Part shown: in pieces, positions 42,039 to 51,407 of the stretch | Layout of the letters: each line of letters begins with the position of its first letter | Position numbering within the stretch: position 1 is the first letter of the stretch | Source of the DNA: Oceanobacillus sp. HTM 045 | Lineage (GTDB): Bacteria; Pseudomonadota; Alphaproteobacteria; Rhodobacterales; Rhodobacteraceae | Length of the DNA: 64,000 nt | Direction: 5' to 3' | Assembly (NCBI GenBank): GCA_009733745.1 | Contig: WNWL01000002.1 | Coordinates: 186,001 to 250,000, forward strand | Translations under genes and position numbers: made by a program | Notes under the pieces: generated by a model | Told to the model about the DNA's origin: nothing | What the model saw: the letters and a program-made list of their open reading frames with translations, nothing else | Databases searched by the model: none

Positions 42039-42857
42039 ATGACGGTACGGATCGAGAAGCAGGGCAGCGTCTGGACGGTGATCCATTCGCGCTACGAGGC
42101 ACGCAACGCGATGGACCCCGAAAGCGCCGACGCGCTGACGGAAGCCTTCCTCGAATTCGACGCCGACGACAGCGCTTCCGTCGCGGTGTTCTGGGGCGAG
42201 GGCGGCGCGTTCTGCGCCGGGTGGGACCTCAAGTACGTCTCGACGCTCGACTCCTCCAACCCGCTCGGCGAACTCGACATCCCGAAGGATGGCGGCGCGC
42301 GCGGCAATGGCGGCGACATCCCGCGTGGCCCGCTCGGCCCCTCGCGGCTGGAACTCTCCAAGCCGGTGATCGCCGCCGTGGCCGGCCCGGCGGTGGCCGG
42401 CGGCATGGAACTGGCGCTCTGGTGCGACTTCCGGGTGATGGAGGAGAGCGCCTATCTCGGCGTCTACTGCCGCCGCTGGGGCGTGCCGCTGATCGACGGC
42501 GGCACGGTGCGCCTGCCCCGCATCGTCGGGATGGGCCGGGCGATGGACATCATCCTCACCGGCCGCAAGGTGCCGTCGGAGGAATGCGAGCGGATCGGCC
42601 TCTGCGAGTACCGCGTGCCCGACGGCGAGAGCCGCGCGAAGGCCGAGGAATTGGCCCACGACATCGCCCGCTTCCCGCAGACCTGCGTCCGCGCCGACCG
42701 CGCCTCGGCAATCCGCGGCCACGGCCTGCCGGTGCGCGATGCGCTGATCCAGGAGTGGTACAACGGCCGCGAGGCGCTGGTGAAGGACGGCGTCGCCGGC
42801 GCCGCAAGGTTCAGCAGCGGCCTCGGCCGGCACGGGGATTTCTCGAAGATCGACTGA
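42039..42857 (+). CDS. Enoyl-CoA hydratase/crotonase family protein
   Basis: 272 residues. The crotonase oxyanion-hole segments are present: GAFCAGWDLKYV and AAVAGPAVAGGMELALWCDFRVM, then GVPLIDGGTVRLPRIVG. Members hydrate or isomerise acyl-CoA thioesters; the exact reaction is not readable. It diverges from the MttB-like gene and is followed by the second 145-bp repeat. Confidence 0.88.
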   Translation: MTVRIEKQGSVWTVIHSRYEARNAMDPESADALTEAFLEFDADDSASVAVFWGEGGAFCAGWDLKYVSTLDSSNPLGELDIPKDGGARGNGGDIPRGPLGPSRLELSKPVIAAVAGPAVAGGMELALWCDFRVMEESAYLGVYCRRWGVPLIDGGTVRLPRIVGMGRAMDIILTGRKVPSEECERIGLCEYRVPDGESRAKAEELAHDIARFPQTCVRADRASAIRGHGLPVRDALIQEWYNGREALVKDGVAGAARFSSGLGRHGDFSKID

Positions 42858-43160
42858 GGTGGTCGCGTCGGTTGGTCAGGTCTCCCCGATCAGCCCCAGC
42901 ACGCGCGACCAGCCCGGGCCACGCCCGGCCCTCCCCGGGGCCGGGCGTTTTGCGACGCTGCAAGGGGCTCTGGGGACGGGAGGGGGTGCGGGGATAAACC
43001 AAGCAGAATTGGCGAAGCGCCACGCCCGTCCAGGGCCGGTCGTGGCCCTCAGCGCTTCCCACAGTCACCGGCCACGGTAGAGCAGGATAACCCTGCGCAC
43101 CCACGCCCAACCGTGAACGTTAACACTTTTACCTATCAAAATCAGTGTCTTACGCTCCGC
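42858..43160. other. Convergent intergenic region carrying repeat copy 2
   Basis: 303 nt between the crotonase gene and the converging decarboxylase gene. It contains the 145-bp repeat 42905-43049 and a short AT-rich tail (43110-43150). No gene. Confidence 0.55.
42905..43049. repeat. 145-bp intergenic repeat, copy 2
   Basis: Equal in length to copy 1 (34276-34420) with the same ends: starts GCGACCAGCCCGGGCCACG, carries CCGGCCCTCCCCGGGGCCGG, GCGACGC, ATAAACCAAGCA and GAAGCGCCACGCCCG, and ends with CCAGGGCCGG and GTGGCCCT. Both copies sit at the 3' side of a plus-strand gene that converges with a minus-strand gene. Confidence 0.8.
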
Positions 43161-44549
43161 TCAACCTTGAGCAAGCTCCGCGATCACCGCCACGGCCGTC
43201 TCCACGTCCTCCCGCGTGCAGTCGAACTGACCGACCTGGAAGCGGATCACGAACTGCCCCTTGTGGCTGGTCTGGGTCAGGTAGATCCGCCCGTCCGCGT
43301 TGATCGCCTCGATCAGCCGCCGCGTCGCCTCGTCCCCCGCCGCGAGGCGGAAGGTGAAGAGCGAGAGCGACGGGGATGTGACGATCTCGAACCCCTCCAT
43401 CGCCCCGATCCGCTCCGCCGCCATCTCCGCCCAGGCGACATGGTTGCGGATGCGTTCGCGCAGCCCTTCCAGCCCGTAGGCGCGGACCAGGAACCAGATC
43501 TTCAGCGCCCGGAACCGCCGCCCGAGCGGCACCGTCCACTCGTTGAGGTTCACCACCTCCCGCTCATGCAGCGTCTCGAGGAAATCGGGCCGCAGGCCCA
43601 TCGTCCGCAACTGCGGCTTCGGATCGGCGAGGAACTGGACCGAGCAGTCGAACTGCGCCCCGAGCCACTTGTGCGGGTTGAAGACCAAGCTGTCGGCCTG
43701 CTCCGCCCCGGCCCAGAGGTGTCGGAACTCCGGGCAGATCATCGCCGACCCGGCCCATGCGGCATCGACATGGGTATAGAGATCCGCCTCCCGCGCGACC
43801 GCCACGCTCTCCGCGATCCGGTCGAAGGCGCCAATGGCGGTGCCCCCGGCGCAGAGCACCACCCCGCCCGGCAGCATCCCCGCCGCCCGGTCCGCCGCGA
43901 TGGCGTCCCGCAGGGCGTCCGGGTCCATCGCATGGTCCGGCCCGGTCGCCACCTTGACGAGGTTCGCCTGCCCAATCCCCGCAACTCGGACGGCCTTGTC
44001 GACCGAGGAGTGGTTCTCCGCGCTGGCATAGATCCGAACCGGTTTCTGCCCGGCGAGCCCGGCCTCGTTCCCCGCCCAGCCGGTCGCCCGCTCCCGCATG
44101 GTCAGCACCGCAGTCAGCGTGGCGGAGGAGGCGCTGTCCTGGATCACCCCGGCCATGCCCTCCGGCAGCCCCAGCGCTTGCCGGAGCCAGTCCACCATGC
44201 GGAGCTCCATCTCCGTCGCGGCGGGCGAGGTCTCCCACAGCATGCACTGCGCGGCCATCGCGTTGACGAGATGCTCCGCCACCATCGAGGCCGGCGCGGC
44301 ATTGGCCGGGAAATAGGCGAAGAAGCGCGGGTGCTGCCAATGGGTCATCGCCCTCGGCACGATACGCTCGAAATCGGCGAAGATCTCGGCGAAATCCTCC
44401 GCCCCTTCCGGCGGTGCGGCGGGCAGTTGCGCGGCCACCTCCCCCGGCTTCACCGCCGGGCGGACCGGCCGCTCCCGCAGCCCCTCCAGATAGTCCGCCC
44501 CCCAGTCGGCCGCGCGGCGGGCCCAGCGGCGGAAGTCGTCACCGTTCAT
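43161..44549 (-). CDS. PLP-dependent group II (aromatic-L-amino-acid-type) decarboxylase
   Basis: 462 residues. Fold-type I decarboxylase landmarks: AENHSSV with the ring-stacking His180, HVDAAW (Asp262) and the Schiff-base Lys294 in NPHKWLG. The N-terminal HWQHPRFFAYFPANAAPASM and DSASSATLTAV also match AADC/tyrosine decarboxylases. Substrate unknown; the surrounding demethylation genes suggest an N-methylated or aromatic amino acid. ATG 44549 overlaps the cupin TGA. Last gene of the operon that starts at the XRE-cupin gene. Confidence 0.88.
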   Translation of the reverse strand: MNGDDFRRWARRAADWGADYLEGLRERPVRPAVKPGEVAAQLPAAPPEGAEDFAEIFADFERIVPRAMTHWQHPRFFAYFPANAAPASMVAEHLVNAMAAQCMLWETSPAATEMELRMVDWLRQALGLPEGMAGVIQDSASSATLTAVLTMRERATGWAGNEAGLAGQKPVRIYASAENHSSVDKAVRVAGIGQANLVKVATGPDHAMDPDALRDAIAADRAAGMLPGGVVLCAGGTAIGAFDRIAESVAVAREADLYTHVDAAWAGSAMICPEFRHLWAGAEQADSLVFNPHKWLGAQFDCSVQFLADPKPQLRTMGLRPDFLETLHEREVVNLNEWTVPLGRRFRALKIWFLVRAYGLEGLRERIRNHVAWAEMAAERIGAMEGFEIVTSPSLSLFTFRLAAGDEATRRLIEAINADGRIYLTQTSHKGQFVIRFQVGQFDCTREDVETAVAVIAELAQG

Positions 44550-44965
44550 CAGGCCACTATGCTCTCGTGCATACCCGTCTCCATCGATGCATACTCGTAG
44601 ACGATGTCCGTGAAGCTGTGCACCGGGAAGGTGTAGAAGATCCGCAGCCCCGCCGGCCCGGCCATGGTCTCGTGCCAGGCATTCCCCGGAACGTAGAGCG
44701 TGACGCCCGGGCCAATCACGAAGGGCGTGCCGTCGATGGTCACGACGCCCGAGCCCTCCAGCCCGAAATAGATCTCCGGCGGCGCGTGCCGGTGCCGCGG
44801 CAGCCAGCCGCCCGGCTCCCACTTGGCGACGCCGCAGATGATCCCCTGCGAGGCGGTCCGGTCGCCCGAGACCAGCGTGTGCCAGGACAGGCCGGCCTCG
44901 CGCGGGTCCGCCGACCGCTCGCGCGGGGTGGTGTCGCAGCCGGTGCAGAAAGCCGTCTCGGTCAT
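44549..44965 (-). CDS. Cupin domain protein
   Basis: 138 residues. One conserved cupin barrel: motif 1 HRHAPPEIYFGLEGSG (two His and Glu as metal ligands) and motif 2 PGNAWHE (third His). It starts at ATG 44965 (GGGAGAG upstream). An EIY-type motif 1 also occurs in DMSP-lyase and dioxygenase cupins, so an enzyme is possible, but the sequence does not decide. It is translationally coupled to the decarboxylase. Confidence 0.82.
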   Translation of the reverse strand: MTETAFCTGCDTTPRERSADPREAGLSWHTLVSGDRTASQGIICGVAKWEPGGWLPRHRHAPPEIYFGLEGSGVVTIDGTPFVIGPGVTLYVPGNAWHETMAGPAGLRIFYTFPVHSFTDIVYEYASMETGMHESIVA

Positions 44966-45017
44966 GCAAGTGCTCTCCCGAACGAGACACCCGGGCAAAC
45001 CTGCCGGGCACAGGACG

Positions 45018-47462
45018 TCAGGCGCGGACCCGCTCCGATTTCGGGTCGTACATCGGCTTGAGCGACACTTCCGCGGCAACACGGGTGCCTGCCACCTCGA
45101 TCTCGTAGCGGGAGGCCAGCACCTGCTCCGCGCTCTCCCCGGCGCAGGGCACGTAGCCGAGCCCGACCGCCGCGCCGAGATGGTGACCGTAATTGCCCGA
45201 GGTCAGGTAGGAGACGATCTCCCCGTCCCGCAGCACCGGCTCGTTGTGATAGAGCAGCGGCTCCGGATCGGTCAGGCGGAACTGCAGGAAACGCCGCTGC
45301 AGGCCCTCCTCGCGCTTGCGCAGCACCGCGCCGCGGCCGATGAAGTCGGGCTTCTGCGTCTTGACCGCGAAGCCGAGCCCGGCCTCCAGCACATGGTCCT
45401 CGTCGGTGATGTCGTGGCCGAAATGGCGGAAGGCCTTCTCGATGCGGCACGAGTCCATCATGTGCAGGCCGCAATGCTTCAGGCCGAAATCCTGCCCCGC
45501 GTCGGCGATGGTCTCGTAGACATGCGCGGCCATGTCCGCGCCGACGTAAAGCTCCCAGCCGAGCTCGCCGACGAAGGTCACCCGGTGCGCGCGGGCGATG
45601 CCTAGGCCGATCTCGATCTCCTGCGCGGTGCCGAACGGGTTGGCGTCGTTGCCGAAATCGTTCGGGCTGACCGCCTGCATCAGGTCGCGCGCCTTCGGGC
45701 CCATCACGCAGATTACCGCCTCCGCCGCGGAGATGTCGGTGAAGACGGCGTTCGCGTCGTCGCAATGCCGCCGCAGCCAGGCGAGGTCGCGCTGCAGGGT
45801 CGCGGCGGGCGTCACGACGAGGAAGGCCGTCTCCGAGAGGCGCGTCACCGTCACGTCGGCCTCGATGCCGCCGCGGTCGTTCAGGAACTGGGTGTAGACG
45901 ATACGCCCGACCGGCACCGCGATGTCGTTGCCGCAGACGCGGTTCAGCACCGCCTCCGCGTCGCGCCCCTCCACCCGGATCTTGCCGAAGGAGGTCATGT
46001 CGTAGAGCCCGACCCCGTTGCGGATGGCGTGGTGCTCCCGCGCGGCGTTCTGGAACCAGTTCTGCCGCTTCCACGAATAGCGGTATTCCCGCGTCTCGCC
46101 CGGGTCGGCGAACCAGTTGGCGCGCTCCCAGCCCGCCGTCTCGCCGAACACCGCGCCGGCGCGGGCGAGGTGCTCGTGCAGGGGCGAGCGGCGCACGCCG
46201 CGCGCCGTCTCCGGCTGGCGGTAGGGAAAGTGGTCGGCGTATAGCAGGCCCAGCGTCTCCGAGACCCGCTCGCGCAGGTAGCGACGGTTCTTCTGAAAGG
46301 GCTGCACCCGGCGGATGTCCACGTCCCAGAGGTCGAAGGGCGGCTCGCCGGTATCCATCCACTGGCTGAGCGCGTGCCCCGCGCCCCCGGAGGAGACGAT
46401 GCCGATGGAGTTGTACCCCGCCGCGACCCAGTAACCCTTCACCTCCGGCGCCTCGCCGAGATAGTAGCGGTCGTCCGGCGTGAAGCTCTCCGGGCCGTTG
46501 AAGAAGGTGTGGATCCCCGCCTCGGCCAGGAGCGGCAGGCGGTTGATGCCCATCTCGAGGATCGGCTCGAAATGCTCGATGTCCTCGGGCAGCTGGTCGA
46601 AGCAGAAATCCTCCGAGATGCCCGCCATGCCCCAGGGCTTCGCCTTGGGCTCGAAGGCGCCGAGCATCATCTTGCCCGCGTCCTCCTTGTAGTAGGCGCA
46701 TTCGTCCGGCACGCGCAGCACCGGAAGCTGGCCCAGCCCCTCGACCGGCTCGGTGACGATGTAGAAATGTTCGCAGGCATGGAGCGGAACGTTGACCCCG
46801 GACATGGCGCCAAGGTCGCGCGCCCACATCCCGGCGCAGTTGGCAACGTTCTCGGTGGTGATCGTGCCGCGCTCGCCGTCCTTCTCCCAAGTCACGCCGG
46901 TGACTCGCCCGGCGGCCTGGTGGACCGCGACCACCTTCACCCCCTCGACGATCTTCGCCCCGCGCTGCCGCGCACCCTTGGCCAGCGCCAGCGCGATGTT
47001 GGCGGGGTCGGCCTGCCCGTCCAGCGGCAGGTGCACCGCGGCGGTCACGCCGTCGATGTTGAGATGCGGGTAGAGAGCCTTCGCCTCCGCGGGCGAGATG
47101 TCGTTCACGTCCACCCCGAAGGCGCGGGCCAGCGAGGCCTGCCGGCGGATCTCTTCCGCCCGCTCTTCGGTCAGCGCCACGGTGACGGAGCCGTTCTGGC
47201 GCATGCCGGTCGCGACGCCCGTCTCCTCCTCCAGCTTGACGTAGAGATCGGCGGAGTACTTTGCGAGGCGGGTCATGTTGAGGTTGCCCCGCAGCTGTCC
47301 GATCAGCCCGGCCGCGTGCCAGGTGGTGCCGCATGTGAGCTGCTTGCGCTCCAGCAGCACCACGTCGGTCCAGCCGAGCTTCGTCAGGTGGTAGGCGAGC
47401 GAACAGCCGGAGATGCCGCCGCCGATGATCACGGCGCGGGCGTGGGTGGGAAGGTCAGCCAT
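45018..47462 (-). CDS. Dimethylglycine/sarcosine dehydrogenase-like FAD-GcvT protein (paralogue A)
   Basis: 814 residues. The N-terminal DAO-type FAD domain has GGGISG and CGTTWHAAG, whose His49 matches the covalent flavin site of DMGDH. The C-terminal half is a GcvT folate-binding domain (GVGLYDMTSFGKI, TQFLNDRGGIEADVTVTRL, FVGELGWELYV, GLHMMDSCRIEK). The family oxidises an N-methyl group and passes the C1 unit to THF. It lies 39 nt after the homocysteine methyltransferase gene and 52 nt before the cupin gene. Confidence 0.92.
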   Translation of the reverse strand: MADLPTHARAVIIGGGISGCSLAYHLTKLGWTDVVLLERKQLTCGTTWHAAGLIGQLRGNLNMTRLAKYSADLYVKLEEETGVATGMRQNGSVTVALTEERAEEIRRQASLARAFGVDVNDISPAEAKALYPHLNIDGVTAAVHLPLDGQADPANIALALAKGARQRGAKIVEGVKVVAVHQAAGRVTGVTWEKDGERGTITTENVANCAGMWARDLGAMSGVNVPLHACEHFYIVTEPVEGLGQLPVLRVPDECAYYKEDAGKMMLGAFEPKAKPWGMAGISEDFCFDQLPEDIEHFEPILEMGINRLPLLAEAGIHTFFNGPESFTPDDRYYLGEAPEVKGYWVAAGYNSIGIVSSGGAGHALSQWMDTGEPPFDLWDVDIRRVQPFQKNRRYLRERVSETLGLLYADHFPYRQPETARGVRRSPLHEHLARAGAVFGETAGWERANWFADPGETREYRYSWKRQNWFQNAAREHHAIRNGVGLYDMTSFGKIRVEGRDAEAVLNRVCGNDIAVPVGRIVYTQFLNDRGGIEADVTVTRLSETAFLVVTPAATLQRDLAWLRRHCDDANAVFTDISAAEAVICVMGPKARDLMQAVSPNDFGNDANPFGTAQEIEIGLGIARAHRVTFVGELGWELYVGADMAAHVYETIADAGQDFGLKHCGLHMMDSCRIEKAFRHFGHDITDEDHVLEAGLGFAVKTQKPDFIGRGAVLRKREEGLQRRFLQFRLTDPEPLLYHNEPVLRDGEIVSYLTSGNYGHHLGAAVGLGYVPCAGESAEQVLASRYEIEVAGTRVAAEVSLKPMYDPKSERVRA

Positions 47463-47501
47463 GCTGGAGATCCTCGTCCATCAGGGGAGTGCAGGGGGGT
47501 G

Positions 47502-48392
47502 TCAGGCGGGGACCGCCGCGGCGAGGCGCCGGGAAATTTCGGCGATGTGCTCGGGGCCGATGTCGCAGCACCCGCCGACCACCGTCGCGCCGGCGTCGAT
47601 CCAGCGCATGGCGTGGTCGGCATAGGCCGCGGGCGGCAGGTCCTGCCGGCGGCCGATCGTGTCGGCGGTCGCGCCCGGCGTGAAGCTGGAAGGGATCGCG
47701 GTGAAGCCGTTGCCGTAGGCGCCGAACCGCCCGCCCAGCTTCGCCAGTTCCCCCACCGCCACGTCGATCGCCTCGGGCGTGGAGCAGTTCACCAGCCGCG
47801 CATCGACCCGAAGCCCGTCGAGCCGTGCCGAGGCCTCCGCGATCGGCTCGCCGGAGCGCAGCTTCGTGCCGTCGCCGTCATCCACCGTCCACGACACCCA
47901 GACCGGCAGGTTGGCCGCCGAGGCGCCCATCGCCGCGCCCAGCGCGTCGTCCGAATTGGCCAGCGTCTCGCACAGGATCAGGTCCACCCCCGGCGCCTGC
48001 AGCAGCGCGGTCTCGGCATGGAAGGCGGCGATCTCCTCCGGCGAGCCGGAGGCGGTCGGCAGGTAGGACCATTCCAGCGGCGCGAGGCAGCCGGCGATGG
48101 TCACCTCCTCGCCGCTCTCGTCACGCGCCCGGTTGGCCAGGTCCACGGCCCGGCGCTGGAGCGTCTCGTAGAGCCCCTCGTCGCCGTAGTTGCGCAGCTT
48201 GAAGCGCGAGCAGGAATAGGCGTTGACGATGATCAGTCGCGCGCCCGCGGCGATGAACTCCTTGTGGAGGCCGAGCACCATCTCCGGATGGTCGAGCATT
48301 ACCCGCGCCGACCAGAGCGGCGTCGGGTCTTCCGGCGCGCGACGCACCAGCTCCGAGCCCATCCCGCCATCCATCAGCAGCACGTCAGCCAT
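47502..48392 (-). CDS. Homocysteine S-methyltransferase family protein
   Basis: 296 residues, Zn-dependent TIM barrel (Pfam S-methyl_trans). Zn ligands: Cys in LVNCS and the paired Cys in GGCCDIGP. Opening DGGMGSELVRR is typical. Members methylate homocysteine from betaine, S-methylmethionine or similar donors. Within this operon it could take the first methyl from a quaternary amine such as betaine, leaving dimethylglycine for the FAD enzymes. It overlaps the thioredoxin-like gene by 8 nt. Confidence 0.9.
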   Translation of the reverse strand: MADVLLMDGGMGSELVRRAPEDPTPLWSARVMLDHPEMVLGLHKEFIAAGARLIIVNAYSCSRFKLRNYGDEGLYETLQRRAVDLANRARDESGEEVTIAGCLAPLEWSYLPTASGSPEEIAAFHAETALLQAPGVDLILCETLANSDDALGAAMGASAANLPVWVSWTVDDGDGTKLRSGEPIAEASARLDGLRVDARLVNCSTPEAIDVAVGELAKLGGRFGAYGNGFTAIPSSFTPGATADTIGRRQDLPPAAYADHAMRWIDAGATVVGGCCDIGPEHIAEISRRLAAAVPA

Positions 48393-48960
48393 CGTTCAGT
48401 CCCGTCCGTTCCACCGCCGGCGGCGGTACCAGTTCCTGGAGCATCTCCAGCAGCACCGCTCTGTCATGTGCCGGGCGGCCCTGCGCGTCCTCCATCTCGG
48501 CCCGCTCCGGGTAGAGCGCCTCCAGGAAGCGCCCCTGCGCGTCGACCGTGAAGACGAAGGGGATGGCGTTGGCGAAGGCGGTCATCGCGCCGGTCGCCTC
48601 CAGCACGTCGACGCCGCCCTCGGCCTCCTGCCCCTCGATGTGGACGACGACGAAATGCTCCGCCGCGAAGGCCGCCAGTTCCGCGGCCACGGCCTGCTCC
48701 GCCTCCGTGGCGGAGGCAGAGACCTCGCCGTGCAGTTCCGCGTCGAGCAGGTGGCACCAGATGCACCACTCCGCGCCGAAGTTGACCAGCAGCACCTTCT
48801 CCTCGGCCCGCGCCCGCACCAGCGCCTCGACGAAGAGCGTGCGCTGGTCCATGCACTCGGCGTAGAGGCGTACCCGCATCGCCGGGCAAAGCGCCTGCGC
48901 GTCCTCCGGGATGGAGATCAGCCCCCCCGCCGCGATGGCGAGTGCTGCCAGCGTGCTCAT
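48385..48960 (-). CDS. Exported thioredoxin-like protein
   Basis: 191 residues. The N-terminal STLAALAIAAGGLISIPEDAQA looks like a signal peptide. A thioredoxin-like active site CIWC lies in NFGAEWCIWCHLLDAEL, followed by VVVHIEGQE and a cis-Pro candidate in AIPFVFTVD. It may assist an exported redox or copper protein. It is unusual to find it inside a demethylation operon. The ATGA overlap with the upstream FAD-GcvT gene and 8-nt overlap with the downstream gene make the assignment of this frame firm. Confidence 0.82.
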   Translation of the reverse strand: MSTLAALAIAAGGLISIPEDAQALCPAMRVRLYAECMDQRTLFVEALVRARAEEKVLLVNFGAEWCIWCHLLDAELHGEVSASATEAEQAVAAELAAFAAEHFVVVHIEGQEAEGGVDVLEATGAMTAFANAIPFVFTVDAQGRFLEALYPERAEMEDAQGRPAHDRAVLLEMLQELVPPPAVERTGLNDG

Positions 48961-51398
48961 GCCCTGATCCTTTCGTTCGCCGGATCCCAGAGCGGCCCCG
49001 CCCCGTGCACCACTGCCGGGCGCCGCTCGCCGTAGATCTCCACCTCGATCTCGGTGCCGGGCTCGGCGCAGTCGGTCCGCAGCATCGCCAGCGCGACCGA
49101 GTGGCCGACCCGGTAGCCCCAGGCCCCCGAGGTGGTCTCGCCGACGATCTCGCCGTTCTTCCAGCAGGTCGACATGTAGGGCGCGTCCGACGCGCCCGCG
49201 TCCACCTTCAGGACGGCGAAGGACTTCGTGACGCCGCGCTGCTTCTCGGCCTCCAGCGCCGCCTTCCCGGTGAACTCGGGCTTGTCCCAGCGCACGAACC
49301 GCTCCATCCCGCCCTGCAGGATGGTGTAGTCGGTCGAGAGATCGCCCTTCCACGCCCGGTAGCCCTTCTCGATCCGCAGGCTGTCGAGCGCGAACATGCC
49401 GAAGGGCTGGAGCCCGTGCGCCCGGCCCGCCGACCAGACGGTGTCGAAGACGACCCCGGTGTCCTCCACCTTGGTGTGGATCTCCCAGCCCAGCTCGCCC
49501 GCGAAGGAGACCCGCACGAGCTGCAGCCAGTGCCCGGCGATCTGGCAGGGCTGATGGGTCAGCCAGGGCTGGGTGAGGTCGGCGTCGGTGACGGCCGCGA
49601 GGATGTCGCGCGACTTCGGCCCGGCGAGGATCTGGCAGGCGAACTCCTCCGTCACGTCGCGCAACTCCACCCCCTCGGGCAGCGTGCGCTCCAGCCACTC
49701 GCGGTCATGGTCCTGCGCGGCGGCGGCGGTGATCAGGAAGAAGAAGTCCTCGCCCATCATCATCACCGACATCTCGGTGACGATCCGGCCCTTGTCGTCG
49801 GCGAAATATGCCAGCCCGATCCGCCCCGGCTTCGGCGCGCGGCCGGTGATCTGGCGTTCCAGCCACCCGGTCGCGCCCGGCCCCTGCACCCGGTAACGGG
49901 AGAAGCCCGGCAGGTCGAGGATGCCGGCGGCATCGCGCACCGCCTCGCACTCGTCCCGGATGCGCGGCTCCCACGGGCCGGCGCGGTCCCAGGTCTGGGT
50001 GGCCTCCTCCGAGGTGTCGTCGCCCGGCCCGGCGAACCAGTTGGCCCGCTCCCAACCGCCATAGGCGCCGAACTGCGCGCCCATCGCCTCAAGCCGCCCG
50101 TGCAGCGGCGAGAGGCGCTTGCCCCGGCCCGCCGGCCAGGCGTGGCGGGGGAAGTGCATCGCGTATTCGTGGCCGTAGATCTCCTTCGCCTTGGCCACGC
50201 AGTAGTCGTGATCGGCCCACTTGCCGAAGCGGCGCGGGTCGCAGGACCACATGTCCCACTCGGTAGCGCCCTCGGTCACCCACTCGGCCAGCACCTTGCC
50301 CGCACCGCCCGCCTGGCAGATGCCGAAGGTGAAGACGCAGGCCTCGAAGGCGTTCGGCACGCCCGGCATCGGCCCGATCAGCGGGTTGCCGTCCGGCGCG
50401 TAGGGGATCGGGCCGTTGATGACCTTGGAGAGCCCCGCCTTGCCCATCACCGGCACGCGGGCCAGCGCGTCCTCGAGGTAAAACTCCAGCCGCTCGAGGT
50501 CGTCCTCGTAGAGCTGGAAGGAGAAGTCCTCCGGCATCGGATCGTCCGGCGTCGCCCAGTGGGCCCGGCAGTTGCGCTCGTAGGGCCCGAGGTTGAAGCC
50601 GTTCTTCTCCTGCCGGAGGTAGTAGGAGATATCCACGTCGCGCAGCAGCGGCAGCTTGCCGCCATGCTCCGCCGACCACGCGGCCACCTCGTCGACCTCC
50701 TCGAACAGGATGTACTGGTGGCTCATGGTCGCCATCGGCACCTCGCGGCCGAACATCCGCCCGACCTCCTGCGCCCGGTAGCCGGCGGCGTTGACGACGT
50801 ACTCGCAGCGGATCTCGCCCTGCGGCGTGGTCAGCACCCAGTCGTCCCCGTCGCGCCGCACGCCCTCGACCGGGCAGAACCGGATGATCCTCGCGCCCAG
50901 GTCGCGCGCGCCCTTGGCCAGCGCCTGCGTCAGCTGCGCCGGGTCGATGTCGCCGTCATAGGGGTCGTAGAGCGCGCCCTCCAGGTCGTGCAACTCGATG
51001 AACGGGTAGCGGGAGCGGATGTCGTTGACGCCGACCACCTCGATATCCATGCCCTGGTAGCGGCCCATGCCCTTGACCTTCTCGAACTCCTGCATCCGCT
51101 CCTTCGAGTGGGCGAGCCGGAGCGAGCCGGTGACGTGGTAGTTCATCGGGTAGTCGACCCGGTCGGCCAGTTCCCGGTAAAGCTCCGCGCCATACCGCTG
51201 CATGTTCATGATCGACCACGAGGCCGAGAAGGTCGGCACGTTCCCCGCCGCGTGCCAGGTGCTGCCGCTGGTCAGCTCGTTCTTTTCCAGCAGCACGCAG
51301 TCGGTCCACCCGGCCAGCCCGAGGTGATAGAGGCACGAGGCCCCGACGGCGCCGCCGCCGATGATGACGACACGGGCGGAGGAAGGCAGGTCGGCCAT
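48957..51398 (-). CDS. Dimethylglycine/sarcosine dehydrogenase-like FAD-GcvT protein (paralogue B)
   Basis: 813 residues from ATG 51398 (GAGGAG upstream). Same architecture as paralogue A: GGGAVG, SGSTWHAAG with His49 as the flavin attachment candidate, then a GcvT domain (GILDLPGFSRYRVQ, FADDKGRIVTEMSVMMM, FAGELGWEIHT, MFALDSLRIEKGY). The two paralogues diverge widely, so probably act on successive substrates such as dimethyl- and monomethyl-compounds. Its stop overlaps the thioredoxin-like start (ATGA). Confidence 0.92.
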   Translation of the reverse strand: MADLPSSARVVIIGGGAVGASCLYHLGLAGWTDCVLLEKNELTSGSTWHAAGNVPTFSASWSIMNMQRYGAELYRELADRVDYPMNYHVTGSLRLAHSKERMQEFEKVKGMGRYQGMDIEVVGVNDIRSRYPFIELHDLEGALYDPYDGDIDPAQLTQALAKGARDLGARIIRFCPVEGVRRDGDDWVLTTPQGEIRCEYVVNAAGYRAQEVGRMFGREVPMATMSHQYILFEEVDEVAAWSAEHGGKLPLLRDVDISYYLRQEKNGFNLGPYERNCRAHWATPDDPMPEDFSFQLYEDDLERLEFYLEDALARVPVMGKAGLSKVINGPIPYAPDGNPLIGPMPGVPNAFEACVFTFGICQAGGAGKVLAEWVTEGATEWDMWSCDPRRFGKWADHDYCVAKAKEIYGHEYAMHFPRHAWPAGRGKRLSPLHGRLEAMGAQFGAYGGWERANWFAGPGDDTSEEATQTWDRAGPWEPRIRDECEAVRDAAGILDLPGFSRYRVQGPGATGWLERQITGRAPKPGRIGLAYFADDKGRIVTEMSVMMMGEDFFFLITAAAAQDHDREWLERTLPEGVELRDVTEEFACQILAGPKSRDILAAVTDADLTQPWLTHQPCQIAGHWLQLVRVSFAGELGWEIHTKVEDTGVVFDTVWSAGRAHGLQPFGMFALDSLRIEKGYRAWKGDLSTDYTILQGGMERFVRWDKPEFTGKAALEAEKQRGVTKSFAVLKVDAGASDAPYMSTCWKNGEIVGETTSGAWGYRVGHSVALAMLRTDCAEPGTEIEVEIYGERRPAVVHGAGPLWDPANERIRA

Positions 51399-51407
51399 GC
51401 AGAGGCT

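Noticed and set aside
42858-43160. Riboswitch upstream of the decarboxylase or demethylation genes
   Set aside because: The region is downstream of the convergent genes, not a leader; the conserved structure matches the 145-bp repeat instead.
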